Shown here: one piece after another, positions 24,870 to 33,262 of the stretch | Position numbering within the stretch: the stretch's first letter is position 1 | Layout: each line of letters begins with the position of its first letter | From: Mycobacterium angelicum | GTDB lineage: Bacteria > Actinomycetota > Actinomycetes > Mycobacteriales > Mycobacteriaceae | Direction of reading: 5' to 3' | Assembly: GCF_002086155.1 (NCBI RefSeq) | Contig: NZ_MVHE01000020.1 | Span: 1 to 64,000, forward strand | DNA: 64,000 nt | Notes under the pieces: model-generated | The model's database searches: none | What the model was told of the DNA's origin: nothing | Seen by the model: the letters and a program-made list of their open reading frames with translations, nothing else | Made by a program: the position numbers and the translations under genes

Positions 24870-26147
24870 CTACCGGGACATGCTGCGGCCGGTCCGGCGC
24901 AACGGATCGAACTCGGCCAGACCTTGTGGTTGCTTGCCGGTGGTGATTTGTTCGGCCAAAAGCCGACCGGTCACCGGCCCGTGCGCCAATCCCCACATGC
25001 CGTGACCGCCGGCCACGTAAACATCACGCGCCACTTCACCGATCAACGGCCGGCCATCGGGGGTGACCGCGCGCGCTCCAACCCACAGGTTGCTCCGCAC
25101 GTCCCAGCGCACCCCGTCCAGCATGGGGCTGACGGCGGCGACGATGGCATCCACCCGCTGGGTTGCACGGGGTTCATGCGGGTGACGGAATTGCACTGTG
25201 CCCGAAACCCGCAGCGCGCCTTTGTAGGGCGTGCACGCCACCCGCGCGTCCGGAAAATAAATGGGCCCTGGCATCGGGCGATCCACCGGCACCGTAAACG
25301 AGTAGCCGTGACCGGCGGCCACCGGGACATGCAACCACCGGCCCGCCAGCCGCGACAACCGCGCCCCGGTCGCGATCACGGCCGCGTCCGCGGTCAGCGG
25401 GTCGCTGCGGCGCGCATAGACCACCGCGCCGTTGCGTGAGCTGACGACATCGTCGACTTCCAGCCCGCGCACCACGGCCCCCCGGGCCACCACCGAGCGG
25501 CCCAGGGCTTCCACAAATCGCCGTGGGTCGAGGAAACGCTGACCGTTGATGTTCAGCCCCGCGGTGACCGCCGGCGACGCCAGCGGCACCTGCTCGCGCA
25601 ACGCCTCACCCGCCAGCGCGATGACATCTATTGTCTGGCCGGCCTTTTCGAGCTGGCGCAACATTGCCATCAGCCGCTGCGCTGACGCGGTCTCGCGAAA
25701 TACGGCGGTGATCGGCGAGTCGGTCACCGGAGCATCGACCCCGTTGGCGATCAGGACGTCGAATGCTTCGATGCATTCCTCGTTGAGCGCTACGTTGGCC
25801 CGCAGCGCCCGCTGCCACGACGATCGCCGACAGTTGGCGACGAAACGCATCAAGAAGGCACCGAGGTCCGCGTCGGTCGTCAGCGGCATATGCAACGGGG
25901 CGGTCGGGTCGAACACCGAACGCAGCCCGCCGCGAAGCACCGATGGGGAGTTCAGCGGAAGAGTCAGCCCGGGAGCGATCCAGCCGGCGTTGCCCCAGGA
26001 CGCACCGGCCGCAACGCCGGTGCGGTCTACCACCGTGACGTCGACTCCGCGCTCCTGTAGAAACCACGCCGTTGACAATCCGGCGATGCCGGCACCGATC
26101 ACGATCGCCGACCTGGGTCCGCCGTCAATTCGCTCGACGCCGCCCAT
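24870..26147 (-). CDS. FAD-dependent amino-acid oxidoreductase, DadA-like
   Basis: A 425-residue DAO-family flavoprotein. IVIGAGIAGLSTAWFLQERGVDVTVVDR near residue 15 is the FAD dinucleotide-binding motif, followed by the DadA-typical ASWGNAGWIAPGLTLPLNSP. The C-terminal DGRPLIGEVARDVYVAGGHGMWGLAHGPVTG is the second FAD segment. It is expected to oxidise D-amino acids or a similar secondary amine to the 2-oxo acid. ATG 26147 follows a strong GGAGGT at nine bases. The open frame runs on to 26714 but without homology. It is divergent from the HD-domain gene and leads a likely operon with the Gre-like genes. Confidence 0.85.
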   Translation of the reverse strand: MGGVERIDGGPRSAIVIGAGIAGLSTAWFLQERGVDVTVVDRTGVAAGASWGNAGWIAPGLTLPLNSPSVLRGGLRSVFDPTAPLHMPLTTDADLGAFLMRFVANCRRSSWQRALRANVALNEECIEAFDVLIANGVDAPVTDSPITAVFRETASAQRLMAMLRQLEKAGQTIDVIALAGEALREQVPLASPAVTAGLNINGQRFLDPRRFVEALGRSVVARGAVVRGLEVDDVVSSRNGAVVYARRSDPLTADAAVIATGARLSRLAGRWLHVPVAAGHGYSFTVPVDRPMPGPIYFPDARVACTPYKGALRVSGTVQFRHPHEPRATQRVDAIVAAVSPMLDGVRWDVRSNLWVGARAVTPDGRPLIGEVARDVYVAGGHGMWGLAHGPVTGRLLAEQITTGKQPQGLAEFDPLRRTGRSMSR

Positions 26148-26399
26148 CAGACACACACCTCCGCAACTGAAATTTGGATTGGTAATTCCATGGTGGGGTG
26201 AGCCGGCGCCGCGGTGTTTGCCGGAAACCGACAACGGCGCTGCACAGAATTGTCCCGGCCCGACAACGGCGTCATCGCGGCCTATGTCCGTCAAACACCT
26301 GGACCGGACTGTCCGAACGTGAGATCGTCGAGCACGAATGCTCGTCGCCGGCCACTTGGCGAAGTGAGCGGCTCGACCCGACAGCTTGGTGAAAGCGGT

Positions 26400-28163
26400 A
26401 TGACGCGGCCGGATACCGAACCCCCACTGGATCTGCTGCTTGCCCCGCGCATCCGTGAGCTGCTGGAGCAGAACTACTACTCGAAGGTCAACGCCAGCCT
26501 CACTCTCGAAGAGGCGGCAACCGATCCCGGCTTCCTCAAGGATCCGCTGAGCCACCTGGCGCTGTTCACCGATCACGGTGTCATTCACGCGCGCGACGTC
26601 GCTCACCGCATCGTCGGCGTGATCGGGAATGTGTTGGGAGTCAAGGTCTCTGAGCGCACGCCGCTGCGCCGGCAACGCATGACGAGCTACGGCTGCCTGC
26701 TCGCCTACGTCCATGACATCGGCATGTCCGACGTGAATCCGTTCGGACGACTAGTCCACGCGGAGTTCGCCGCCCAGGAACCTTTCGGGCCGGCCTTCGA
26801 CGAGATCGTCGACATCCTCTGGACGGAGAACACCGGGAACCTGGCCTGGCACGTGCTACGGATGACCAGCGCCGGCATCCTCGAAGGGCCACCACAGCGG
26901 ATCATGCGGGAGCTCGCCGCGCTGGCCTACGCTCACAGCAAGAGCGCCGTGCCCCCCGCCAAGCTGAACGACACCACCGCGCTACGCGACTTGATGCGCT
27001 ACGTCTTGAGCCATCCACTGGAGGCCCTGTATCACCAGAAGCTCCGCGACAAGGCCCGTACCCAGGACGAACGAGCTCATCACGAAGCCGCCTTGCAGCA
27101 GGTCGCCGGCGCCGCGGCGCTGGCAGAGCACCGCAAGGCCGTGCTCGATCGCCACTACGCCGACTTCGACCGCACCGCATTTTCCTGGTTGCAGGCCACC
27201 GACCCCGAGGCCCAGGAATTCGTTCTCGACGTCATCGACACGATTCGCTGTCTGCGCTGCGCCGACGCGCTGCGGCAACGAGGCACCCACTTGCGTACCT
27301 CCGGTAGCTACCAGATCTTCATCGACCAGAAAACCGCCAACGCCGTCTACGCCCTGCACGACAGCGACGGGCGGACTTTCCTGCTCGAGGCAGACAACGC
27401 ACTGAATGCCGGCGAGGCCAACATCGAGGTATCCGAGATCACCCCCGAAGGCCATCTGCGCTTCGCCTTCTTTCACGGCAGCTTCGGATCGGGCGAGGCG
27501 ATGCGCCGCGCGGTGCGCAACGCTGCCGTCGTCGTCGACGACATCCAGTCCGACGTGGTCGAAAGCTTCGCCGGCGTGGCGGGTGCCAACGACGCCCGTG
27601 TGCTACTCGAGCACACCGAGGACAATCCCGAATTCGCGACATTGGTCGCCGACGTCGTGATTGCCCGCAGTCCCGGCCTCGCCGACCGCGTGCTGTGCGT
27701 TCCATCGCTGCGCAGCGCTCCCGAGCCGGAACGCCGACGTTTTCTCGCCGCAAACGCGATCGAATGGGACCGTGAGCAGCGAATCACCTTGCTGCGCAAC
27801 GTCGCAACCCGCGGCTACAAGACCGAACACATCGATCCCGATCTCGGCTTCCGCAACGCGCGCCTGGGACACCTGTCCCCCGGCGAGTGCCTGACCGAAG
27901 TCGGCGCAAGGGCGACGTTCGTGTACATACCATTGGCGCCCGGGCTCTGTGGCCACCCGTCGGGAGGCTACGACTCGTTTTGCGTCCATCCCTGGGAGCC
28001 ACTGGGCATCACCGGGGTGATCCGGGGCGATGTTCGAAACGCCACGGTCGTCGCAGAAGGCGACGTCGACGTCCTCATCCTCCCGAAGGACGTCTACCTC
28101 GATCAGTGGCACCGCAACTACACCGCCGCGGAATTCTGCGACCTGATGCGCACCTTGAGTTGA
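26400..28163 (+). CDS. HD-domain phosphohydrolase-like protein with C-terminal cNMP-like fold
   Basis: A 587-residue cytosolic protein. LFTDHGVIHARDVAHRIVGVI near residues 55-75 and LAYVHDIGMSD near residue 105 form the H...HD metal-binding core of the HD superfamily (nucleotide or cyclic-nucleotide phosphohydrolases). The C-terminal ~110 residues (GHLSPGECLTEVG to GDVDVLILPKDVYLDQW) are beta-rich and resemble a cyclic-nucleotide-binding fold. Catalytic HD residues are intact. The frame is open from 26214, but ATG 26400 is where recognisable sequence begins. Signalling or nucleotide metabolism is likely; substrate unknown. Confidence 0.7.
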   Translation: MTRPDTEPPLDLLLAPRIRELLEQNYYSKVNASLTLEEAATDPGFLKDPLSHLALFTDHGVIHARDVAHRIVGVIGNVLGVKVSERTPLRRQRMTSYGCLLAYVHDIGMSDVNPFGRLVHAEFAAQEPFGPAFDEIVDILWTENTGNLAWHVLRMTSAGILEGPPQRIMRELAALAYAHSKSAVPPAKLNDTTALRDLMRYVLSHPLEALYHQKLRDKARTQDERAHHEAALQQVAGAAALAEHRKAVLDRHYADFDRTAFSWLQATDPEAQEFVLDVIDTIRCLRCADALRQRGTHLRTSGSYQIFIDQKTANAVYALHDSDGRTFLLEADNALNAGEANIEVSEITPEGHLRFAFFHGSFGSGEAMRRAVRNAAVVVDDIQSDVVESFAGVAGANDARVLLEHTEDNPEFATLVADVVIARSPGLADRVLCVPSLRSAPEPERRRFLAANAIEWDREQRITLLRNVATRGYKTEHIDPDLGFRNARLGHLSPGECLTEVGARATFVYIPLAPGLCGHPSGGYDSFCVHPWEPLGITGVIRGDVRNATVVAEGDVDVLILPKDVYLDQWHRNYTAAEFCDLMRTLS

Positions 28164-28172
28164 CCCGCAGGC

Positions 28173-28493
28173 CTAGCCGCCTTTGCTGCTGTCGGGCAGT
28201 TGATCCGGGCAGTACACACCGGCCGAGATCGCGGTGAACTTCGCCGCATTGGTCTGGCTGAGCCCCGGGTTCCCGTCTTGCAGGACCTTGACGACGTCGA
28301 TGGCCGGCTTGCCCGACTTCGCCATGTCGCACACGCTTTTGCCGGCTTTTACGGCGTTGTCGGCGCTCTGGTAGGTAATGCCGGCACTGCCCAGCGCCAC
28401 CAGAAACGCTTGATCTTGGTTGACGTCGGCGCGCGCCGGTGCGGCCAAGCCGATCACCGCGGCGACGCCGGCCACTGTTAGCAGAAGCTTCAT
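28173..28493 (-). CDS. Secreted DUF732 protein
   Basis: A 106-residue precursor. MKLLLTVAGVAAVIGLAAPARA is a signal peptide with cleavage after ARA. The mature part (DQAFLVALGSAGITYQSADNAVKAGKSVCDMAKSGK... and AKFTAISAGVYCPDQLP) is the helical DUF732 fold with two cysteines that probably form a disulfide. DUF732 proteins are numerous, mycobacteria-restricted and of unknown role. ATG 28493 fixes a proper signal peptide, whereas the longer frame does not. It is divergent from clpC2, with the twin operators between them. Confidence 0.85.
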   Translation of the reverse strand: MKLLLTVAGVAAVIGLAAPARADVNQDQAFLVALGSAGITYQSADNAVKAGKSVCDMAKSGKPAIDVVKVLQDGNPGLSQTNAAKFTAISAGVYCPDQLPDSSKGG

Positions 28494-28586
28494 GACCCCG
28501 TGATTGTTCCAAAGCGCTGCCGAGCGCGTCGCTGCTGCGGCGAACGGCGCGTGAATTCTGCCGGAATACCCGGCCACAAAGCTCAC

Positions 28587-28632
28587 GTCAACCCGAGGTT
28601 GACACCGCCGTGGGCGTCAACCTACTGTTGAC
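28587..28632 (+). promoter_or_regulatory. Twin palindromic operators upstream of clpC2
   Basis: Two inverted repeats of the same type: GTCAACCCGAGGTTGAC at 28587-28603 (perfect 7-bp arms, 3-base loop) and GTCAACCTACTGTTGAC at 28616-28632 (6-bp arms). Their centres are 29 bases apart, close to three helical turns, and the second ends three bases before the clpC2 ATG. They sit where a repressor would block clpC2 transcription. ClpC2 itself carries an N-terminal helix-turn-helix, so autorepression is the natural reading. Confidence 0.75.
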
Positions 28633-28635
28633 GCC

Positions 28636-29367
28636 ATGGTCGAACCGACGAAGATCGCCTACCCCGTACGCCTCGACGAATTGATCAACGCGATCAAGCA
28701 AGTGCATCCGGACGCGCTGGATCAACTCGCCGACGCCGTCTTGGCGGCCGAGAGCCTGGGCGAGGTCGCCGACCACCTGATCGGGCACTTCGTCGATCAG
28801 GCACGCCGCTCGGGAGCCTCCTGGACCGAGATCGGCAAGGCCATGGGCGTCACCAAACAGGCCGCGCAAAAGCGCTTCGTCCCCAAGGCCGAGGCCACCA
28901 CCTTGGACCCCAATCAGGGCTTCGGGCGGTTCACCGCGCGGGCGCGCAACGCCGTCGTTGCCGCCCAGAACGCCGCGCACGAAGCGGGCAACACCGAGAT
29001 CACCCCTGACCATCTGGTGCTGGGCACACTCAGCGATTCGGCCGCGCTGGCCACCGTGCTGTTGCAACGACAGAAAATCGACACCGAAGCCTTGCGCGCC
29101 GCCGTGCAGCTACCCCCGGCCGGGGCCGAAACCCCCGAGCTGATCCCATTCAGCGGCCCGGCACGCAAGGTGCTCGAACTGACCTTCCGTGAGGCACTTC
29201 GGTTGGGCCACAACTACATCGGCACCGAACATCTGCTGCTGGCGCTGCTGGAACTCGAAGACGGAGCCGGGCCGCTACATCAGTGCGGCGCGAACAAAGA
29301 GCAAGTCGAGACGGATCTGATCGCCGCACTGGAATCGATCACCGGCGGGAGCGGAAGCGCTCACTGA
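28636..29367 (+). CDS. clpC2: ClpC2, Clp-N-domain protein with N-terminal HTH
   Basis: A 243-residue protein, orthologue of Rv2667. Residues 1-90 contain a helix-turn-helix, SWTEIGKAMGVTKQAAQKRF, and residues ~95-235 are two Clp_N repeats (FTARARNAVVAAQNAAHEAG, KVLELTFREALRLGHNYIGTEHLLLALLE) like the N-domain of ClpC1. There is no AAA+ module, so it is not an unfoldase. Its domain can capture ClpC1-directed ligands; mycobacterial ClpC2 is reported to protect against ClpC1-targeting cyclomarin and to control its own promoter. The twin palindromes directly upstream fit that. Its 3' end overlaps the convergent CtaG-like gene by 29 bases. Confidence 0.93.
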   Translation: MVEPTKIAYPVRLDELINAIKQVHPDALDQLADAVLAAESLGEVADHLIGHFVDQARRSGASWTEIGKAMGVTKQAAQKRFVPKAEATTLDPNQGFGRFTARARNAVVAAQNAAHEAGNTEITPDHLVLGTLSDSAALATVLLQRQKIDTEALRAAVQLPPAGAETPELIPFSGPARKVLELTFREALRLGHNYIGTEHLLLALLELEDGAGPLHQCGANKEQVETDLIAALESITGGSGSAH

Positions 29368-30262
29368 GTTGCGGATCGTTCTCCCACCACAGCGTCGACT
29401 GCGTCGTAGTCGCCACCGCCTGCGCGCGGTCCAATTCGGCGTCCACCTGAACCGCCTGCTTCTTTTCGTCGTGGGAGAGCGCACGCATCAGCAGCAGCAC
29501 AAACGGCAGCCCGACGACGTCGCCGAGAATCCACAGCACGCCGGCGCCAATAGTCTGATCCAGCCGCTGATCGGGACCCCAAAGCCGATGCAGCCCTGAG
29601 TAATACGCCGTCGCAATCAACGGCCCCTGCCACACGACCAAACCCAGCACCCCGTCACCGAGCGTCTCGGCGACCGAGATAAGCAAAGAAATCAACTGCG
29701 AATACCTGCGCGGCACCGGGTCGGCCTGCAGCCGGGCATAGAAGTAGCCGAAACCGATGACTACCAACAGAATCCGGGTTACAGCGCCGATCCACTCCTG
29801 CTGCAGGGCCGCGGTGTACCAGGGTGTCATGTAGAGCAGCCACGGCGTGGCCAGCATTGCCAGTGAGGTGGTCAGCGGATGTAGCAGTATGCGTGCCCAC
29901 CTGGTCGACAGCAGCCGATCGATGCGATCACGGCCGCTCGGCCCTACAGCGTCGCGCAGCGCGGTGACCGGCCGGCCCTGCGCCAGCAGAAACGGCACCA
30001 CGAAAAGCAGCAGCAGCACCTGCAACGCGCGGACCCAGAACAAGAAGTACGCGTATTCCCCGACCGCGCTCAGCGTGGCGATGATCCACAACACGATGCC
30101 ACTTCCCCAGGACCAAGCCTGGCCGCGCGCAACTGTGGCGCCGTGCCGGTAAGCCCAGAGGTAGCCGGCGGCCAGCGCCACGATAACGGCCGCGGAACTG
30201 GCGTCCAGATGCCAGGCGGAAACGGCGGAAACCAATGTCAGCGGGCCCGGGTCGACGTGCAT
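29339..30262 (-). CDS. CtaG-like cytochrome c oxidase assembly membrane protein
   Basis: A 307-residue polytopic protein with about seven membrane helices (AAVIVALAAGYLWAYR, GSGIVLWIIATLSAVGEYAYFLFWVRALQVLLLLFVVPFLLA, LLVVIGFGYFYARL, GAGVLWILGDVVGLPFVLLLMRAL). This is the caa3_CtaG layout of copper-handling assembly factors for haem-copper oxidases. The WHLDASS near the N-terminus and the LWGPDQRLDQTIGAGVLWILGD segment are typical. It probably helps deliver copper to cytochrome oxidase. The charged C-terminal tail overlaps the end of clpC2. Confidence 0.8.
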   Translation of the reverse strand: MHVDPGPLTLVSAVSAWHLDASSAAVIVALAAGYLWAYRHGATVARGQAWSWGSGIVLWIIATLSAVGEYAYFLFWVRALQVLLLLFVVPFLLAQGRPVTALRDAVGPSGRDRIDRLLSTRWARILLHPLTTSLAMLATPWLLYMTPWYTAALQQEWIGAVTRILLVVIGFGYFYARLQADPVPRRYSQLISLLISVAETLGDGVLGLVVWQGPLIATAYYSGLHRLWGPDQRLDQTIGAGVLWILGDVVGLPFVLLLMRALSHDEKKQAVQVDAELDRAQAVATTTQSTLWWENDPQLSERFRSRR

Positions 30263-30368
30263 GGCGATCAGCCTGGCAGCACTTCCTGGGAGGAAGGTGT
30301 CAGCTAATCCCCGCTTAACCCTTCACGACCCCTCCCCTTGGCGTCACCGCATGTGTAATCATGCGAAG

Positions 30369-30893
30369 ATGCGCCGCTGGCTGATCGTGCTGTACACCTT
30401 CCTCGTCGCCGCCGCGGGGGTCTTGGCCGTCAACGTCGCCGCGCCGCGCGCGTGGGCCGGCGACGCGCCCATCGGCCACATCGGCGACACGCTGCGGGTG
30501 GACACCGGAACCTACGTCGCCGACGTCACGGTCAGCAATGTGGTCCCGGTCGACCCGCCACCCGGCTTCGGTTACACCCGCAGCGGCGTGCCGGTGAAAA
30601 GCTTCCCCGACAGCTCGGTGGCCCGCGCCGACGTGACGGTCCGCGCGGTCCGGGTGCCCAACTCCTACATCATGGCCACCAACTTCAGTTTCAACGGAGT
30701 GACGCCCTTCGCCGATGCCTACAAGCCGCGGCCGTGCGACGCGCCCGATTGGCTGGACGCGGCTTTGGGCAATGCCCCGCAGGGCGCGATCGTTCGCGGC
30801 GGGGTGTACTGGGACGCCTACCGCGATCCGGTCTCCGTTGTCGTGCTGCTGGACCGCAAGACCGGCGAGCACCTGGCGCAGTGGAATCTCTGA
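30369..30893 (+). CDS. Exported protein, Rv2668-like
   Basis: A 174-residue precursor matching the small exported protein Rv2668. MRRWLIVLYTFLVAAAGVLAVNVAAPRAWA is a signal peptide ending at AWA. The mature part is mostly beta-strand (GHIGDTLRVDTGTYVADVTVSNVVPVDPPPGFGY... and VKSFPDSSVARADVTVRAVRVPNSY) with an Ig-like DUF1942-type character. Start ATG 30369 is chosen for the signal peptide; upstream ATGs at 30351 and 30261 would spoil it. The next gene follows immediately and shares its transcript. Confidence 0.75.
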   Translation: MRRWLIVLYTFLVAAAGVLAVNVAAPRAWAGDAPIGHIGDTLRVDTGTYVADVTVSNVVPVDPPPGFGYTRSGVPVKSFPDSSVARADVTVRAVRVPNSYIMATNFSFNGVTPFADAYKPRPCDAPDWLDAALGNAPQGAIVRGGVYWDAYRDPVSVVVLLDRKTGEHLAQWNL

Positions 30894-30894
30894 C

Positions 30895-31404
30895 CTGACC
30901 GTCCAGCTCGCCACGACGGAATCCGTCGACGCCGAAGAACTCGCCGCCGTTGCCGCACAAGCCTTTCCGCTGGCCTGCCCCACGTCAACCACACCCGAGA
31001 ACATCGCCGCGTTCATCGACGCCAATCTGTCCGCGGCGCGCTTCGCCGAGTTTTTGAACGACCCCCGGCGCGCCATTGTCACCGCACGCCGTGACGGGCG
31101 AATCGTCGGCTATGCCATGCTCGTTCGCGACGGTTCCGACGACAACGCCGCCGAGCTGTCAAAGCTCTACGTACTGGCCGACTTTCACGGCCAGGGCGTC
31201 GCCACAATGCTGATGGATGCCGCGCTGGCCCTCGGCGCCGACTGGGGCCTGGACCACATCTGGCTGGGCGTCAACCAGGAAAACGCACGCGCACAACGCT
31301 TTTACACAAAGAGCGGCTTCACCATCAGCGGCACCAGGACGTTTCAACTCGGCGACAACCTGGAAAACGACTACGTCATGGTTCGGAAACTGGACCGGCC
31401 GTGA
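30895..31404 (+). CDS. GNAT acetyltransferase, Rv2669-like, start codon uncertain
   Basis: A GNAT N-acetyltransferase of about 169 residues: LTVQLATTESVDAEELAAVA opens the fold, ELSKLYVLADFHGQGVATMLMDAAL is the acetyl-CoA site (Q-G-V-A), and NARAQRFYTKSGFTISGTR is the C-terminal signature. The natural N-terminus, just after the Rv2668-like stop codon, has no in-frame ATG, GTG or TTG; the first candidate there is CTG at 30895. In-frame ATGs exist only far upstream inside the previous gene (30715, 30772). The gene may use CTG, reinitiate after the upstream stop, or have lost its start. Convergent overlap of 29 bases with the ZapE-like gene. Confidence 0.7.
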   Translation: MTVQLATTESVDAEELAAVAAQAFPLACPTSTTPENIAAFIDANLSAARFAEFLNDPRRAIVTARRDGRIVGYAMLVRDGSDDNAAELSKLYVLADFHGQGVATMLMDAALALGADWGLDHIWLGVNQENARAQRFYTKSGFTISGTRTFQLGDNLENDYVMVRKLDRP

Positions 31405-32407
31405 GGGCCAGCAGCCGGGAAGTGGCCCGCAGATATTTCTTCCGGTAGCCGCCGGCCAGCATCTCCGCACTGAAAATGGTGTCCAGCTTGGCCCCCGAGG
31501 CCACCACCGGGATACCGGCGTCATAGAGCCGATCGGTCAGGGCCACCAACCGCAACGCGACGTTCTGATCGTCGATGCCGTGCACCCCGGTGATGAACAC
31601 CGCGGTCACGCCCTCGATCAGGGTCAGATAGCGCGACGGATGCATGGTCGCCAGATGTGCGCACAAAGCGTCGAAGTCGTCGATCGTCGCACCTGCTACC
31701 GCAGCGGCGCGCCCGGCGACCTCCTCGTCGGACCGCGGCGGCGGCGCCGGCGGCAGGTCGCGGTGCCGGTAGTCCGGCCCTTCGATGCGCACCGTGGTGA
31801 AAATCCTTGCCAGCGTGTTGATTTCGCGTATGAAGTCCTGCGCCGCAAACCGTCCCTCGCCGAGCTGCTCGGGCAGCGTGTTGGAGGTGGCGGCCACCGA
31901 CACGCCCCGCTCGACCAGTGAGGACAGCATCCGCGAAATCAGCGTGGTGTTGCCGGGATCGTCGAGCTCGAATTCGTCGATGCACACCGCGGTGTAGCCG
32001 GCCAGCAGATCGATGCATTCGGTGAAACCGAACACCCCGGCCAGTTGGGTCAGCTCGCCGAATGTCGCAAACGCGGTGGGATGCTCGGGCACGTCAGGCA
32101 ACTGGTAGTAGGCCGAGGCGAGCAGGTGTGTCTTGCCCACACCGAACCCGCCGTCGAGGTACAGCCCGACACCGGGCAGCGCCTCCCGCTTGCCGAACAG
32201 CTTCTTGCGCCCCGCCCGGCGCTCGACGGCCTGCCGGCAAAAGTACTGGCAGGCGTCGACGGCCGCGGCCTGCGTGGGCTCGGCCGGGTCGGGCCGATAC
32301 GTCGCGAAGCTCACCTCGGCGAACGTCGGCGGCGGGCGCAGTTGGGCGATCAACCGCTCCGGCGAAACCGAGGGATGCCGATCAACCAGGTGGCCCACCC
32401 CATGCAT
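31376..32407 (-). CDS. ZapE/AFG1-like ATPase, Rv2670c-like
   Basis: A 343-residue AAA-type ATPase. GLYLDGGFGVGKTHLLASAYY near residue 78 is the Walker A, TAVCIDEFELDDPGN near 140 the Walker B with the family-typical DEFxxxD, and SVAATSNTLPEQLGEGRF the sensor 1 region. It belongs to the AFG1/ZapE family, linked in other bacteria to the divisome and in mitochondria to protein quality control. Its exact role in mycobacteria is unclear. ATG 32407 (MHGVGHLVDRHPS) is preferred to the open extension. It is divergent from the RibD-like gene with 34 bases between. Confidence 0.85.
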   Translation of the reverse strand: MHGVGHLVDRHPSVSPERLIAQLRPPPTFAEVSFATYRPDPAEPTQAAAVDACQYFCRQAVERRAGRKKLFGKREALPGVGLYLDGGFGVGKTHLLASAYYQLPDVPEHPTAFATFGELTQLAGVFGFTECIDLLAGYTAVCIDEFELDDPGNTTLISRMLSSLVERGVSVAATSNTLPEQLGEGRFAAQDFIREINTLARIFTTVRIEGPDYRHRDLPPAPPPRSDEEVAGRAAAVAGATIDDFDALCAHLATMHPSRYLTLIEGVTAVFITGVHGIDDQNVALRLVALTDRLYDAGIPVVASGAKLDTIFSAEMLAGGYRKKYLRATSRLLALTAGPVSEP

Positions 32408-32441
32408 GCACGCACTGTAGCGGCGTGTTGCAATCGAGTTC

Positions 32442-33236
32442 ATGCCCGACTTCGAGGCCGGCATCGCCGCGGGCCTGGCCGCCGAGACCTCCCTGACGCT
32501 GCTCGGCTCGGATCGCGAGCTCGCCAACCACGAACTGCCCGCGTTCTACGCATATCCGGCCGATCTAAACGGCACGTGGTTGCGGGCGAATTTCATCACC
32601 AGCCTGGACGGCGCGGCCACCGTCGAAGGCCTCAGCGGCACCTTGGCGGGCCCCGGAGACCGCGCCGTCTTCATCGTGTTGCGCGAACTGGCCGACGTCA
32701 TCGTGGTCGGCGCGGGCACCGTGCGCCTCGAGGGCTACTCGGGTGCACAGCTGAGCGTCGCTCAGCGCCAGCAACGGGTAGCACGGAACCAGGGTGAGCT
32801 GCCGCCCCTGGCCATCGTCACCAAGTCCGGTCGCCTCGACCGCGACCTGGCGGTGTTCACCCGGACCGAGGTGCCGCCCCTGGTGCTCACCTGTACGGCA
32901 GTCACCGACGAAACCCGCCGGCGGCTCGCGGGCCTGGCAGAGGTGATCGACTGCTCCGCCGGCGATCCACACAGCGTTGACGAGGCCGCCGTCCTGGCCC
33001 GGCTTCAGGCCCGCGGGCTGAGCCGCATCTTGACCGAAGGCGGGCCGATGCTGCTCGGCGCGTTCATCGAGCGCGGGCTGCTCGACGAGCTGTGTCTGAC
33101 CATCTCGCCCTGCGTGGTCGGCGGCCTGTCGCGCCGGATTGTGACGGGTCAGACCCAGCTGTTGACCCGGATGCGCTGTGCGCACGTCCTCACCGACGAT
33201 GCGGGCTATCTCTACACCCGCTACGTCAAGGCCTGA
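32442..33236 (+). CDS. ribD: RibD C-terminal-like reductase, Rv2671-type
   Basis: A 264-residue single-domain RibD_C/DHFR-fold reductase. GTWLRANFITSLDGAATVEGLSG starts the NADPH-binding fold, DVIVVGAGTVRLEGY follows, and LSRILTEGGPMLLGAFIERGLLDELCLTISP is the family's C-terminal motif. The deaminase domain of bifunctional RibD is absent. H37Rv Rv2671 has weak dihydrofolate reductase activity and raises antifolate tolerance when over-expressed, so a pterin role is as likely as riboflavin synthesis. It is followed 26 bases later by the hydrolase lipoprotein gene. Confidence 0.85.
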   Translation: MPDFEAGIAAGLAAETSLTLLGSDRELANHELPAFYAYPADLNGTWLRANFITSLDGAATVEGLSGTLAGPGDRAVFIVLRELADVIVVGAGTVRLEGYSGAQLSVAQRQQRVARNQGELPPLAIVTKSGRLDRDLAVFTRTEVPPLVLTCTAVTDETRRRLAGLAEVIDCSAGDPHSVDEAAVLARLQARGLSRILTEGGPMLLGAFIERGLLDELCLTISPCVVGGLSRRIVTGQTQLLTRMRCAHVLTDDAGYLYTRYVKA

Positions 33237-33262
33237 CGGTAGGCCCCGCTACTGTGGTCGGC

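Noticed and set aside
24870..26714. 614-residue version of the DadA-like protein
   Set aside because: The extra 189 codons lack homology and overlap the divergent HD gene; a GGAGGT site marks the ATG at 26147.
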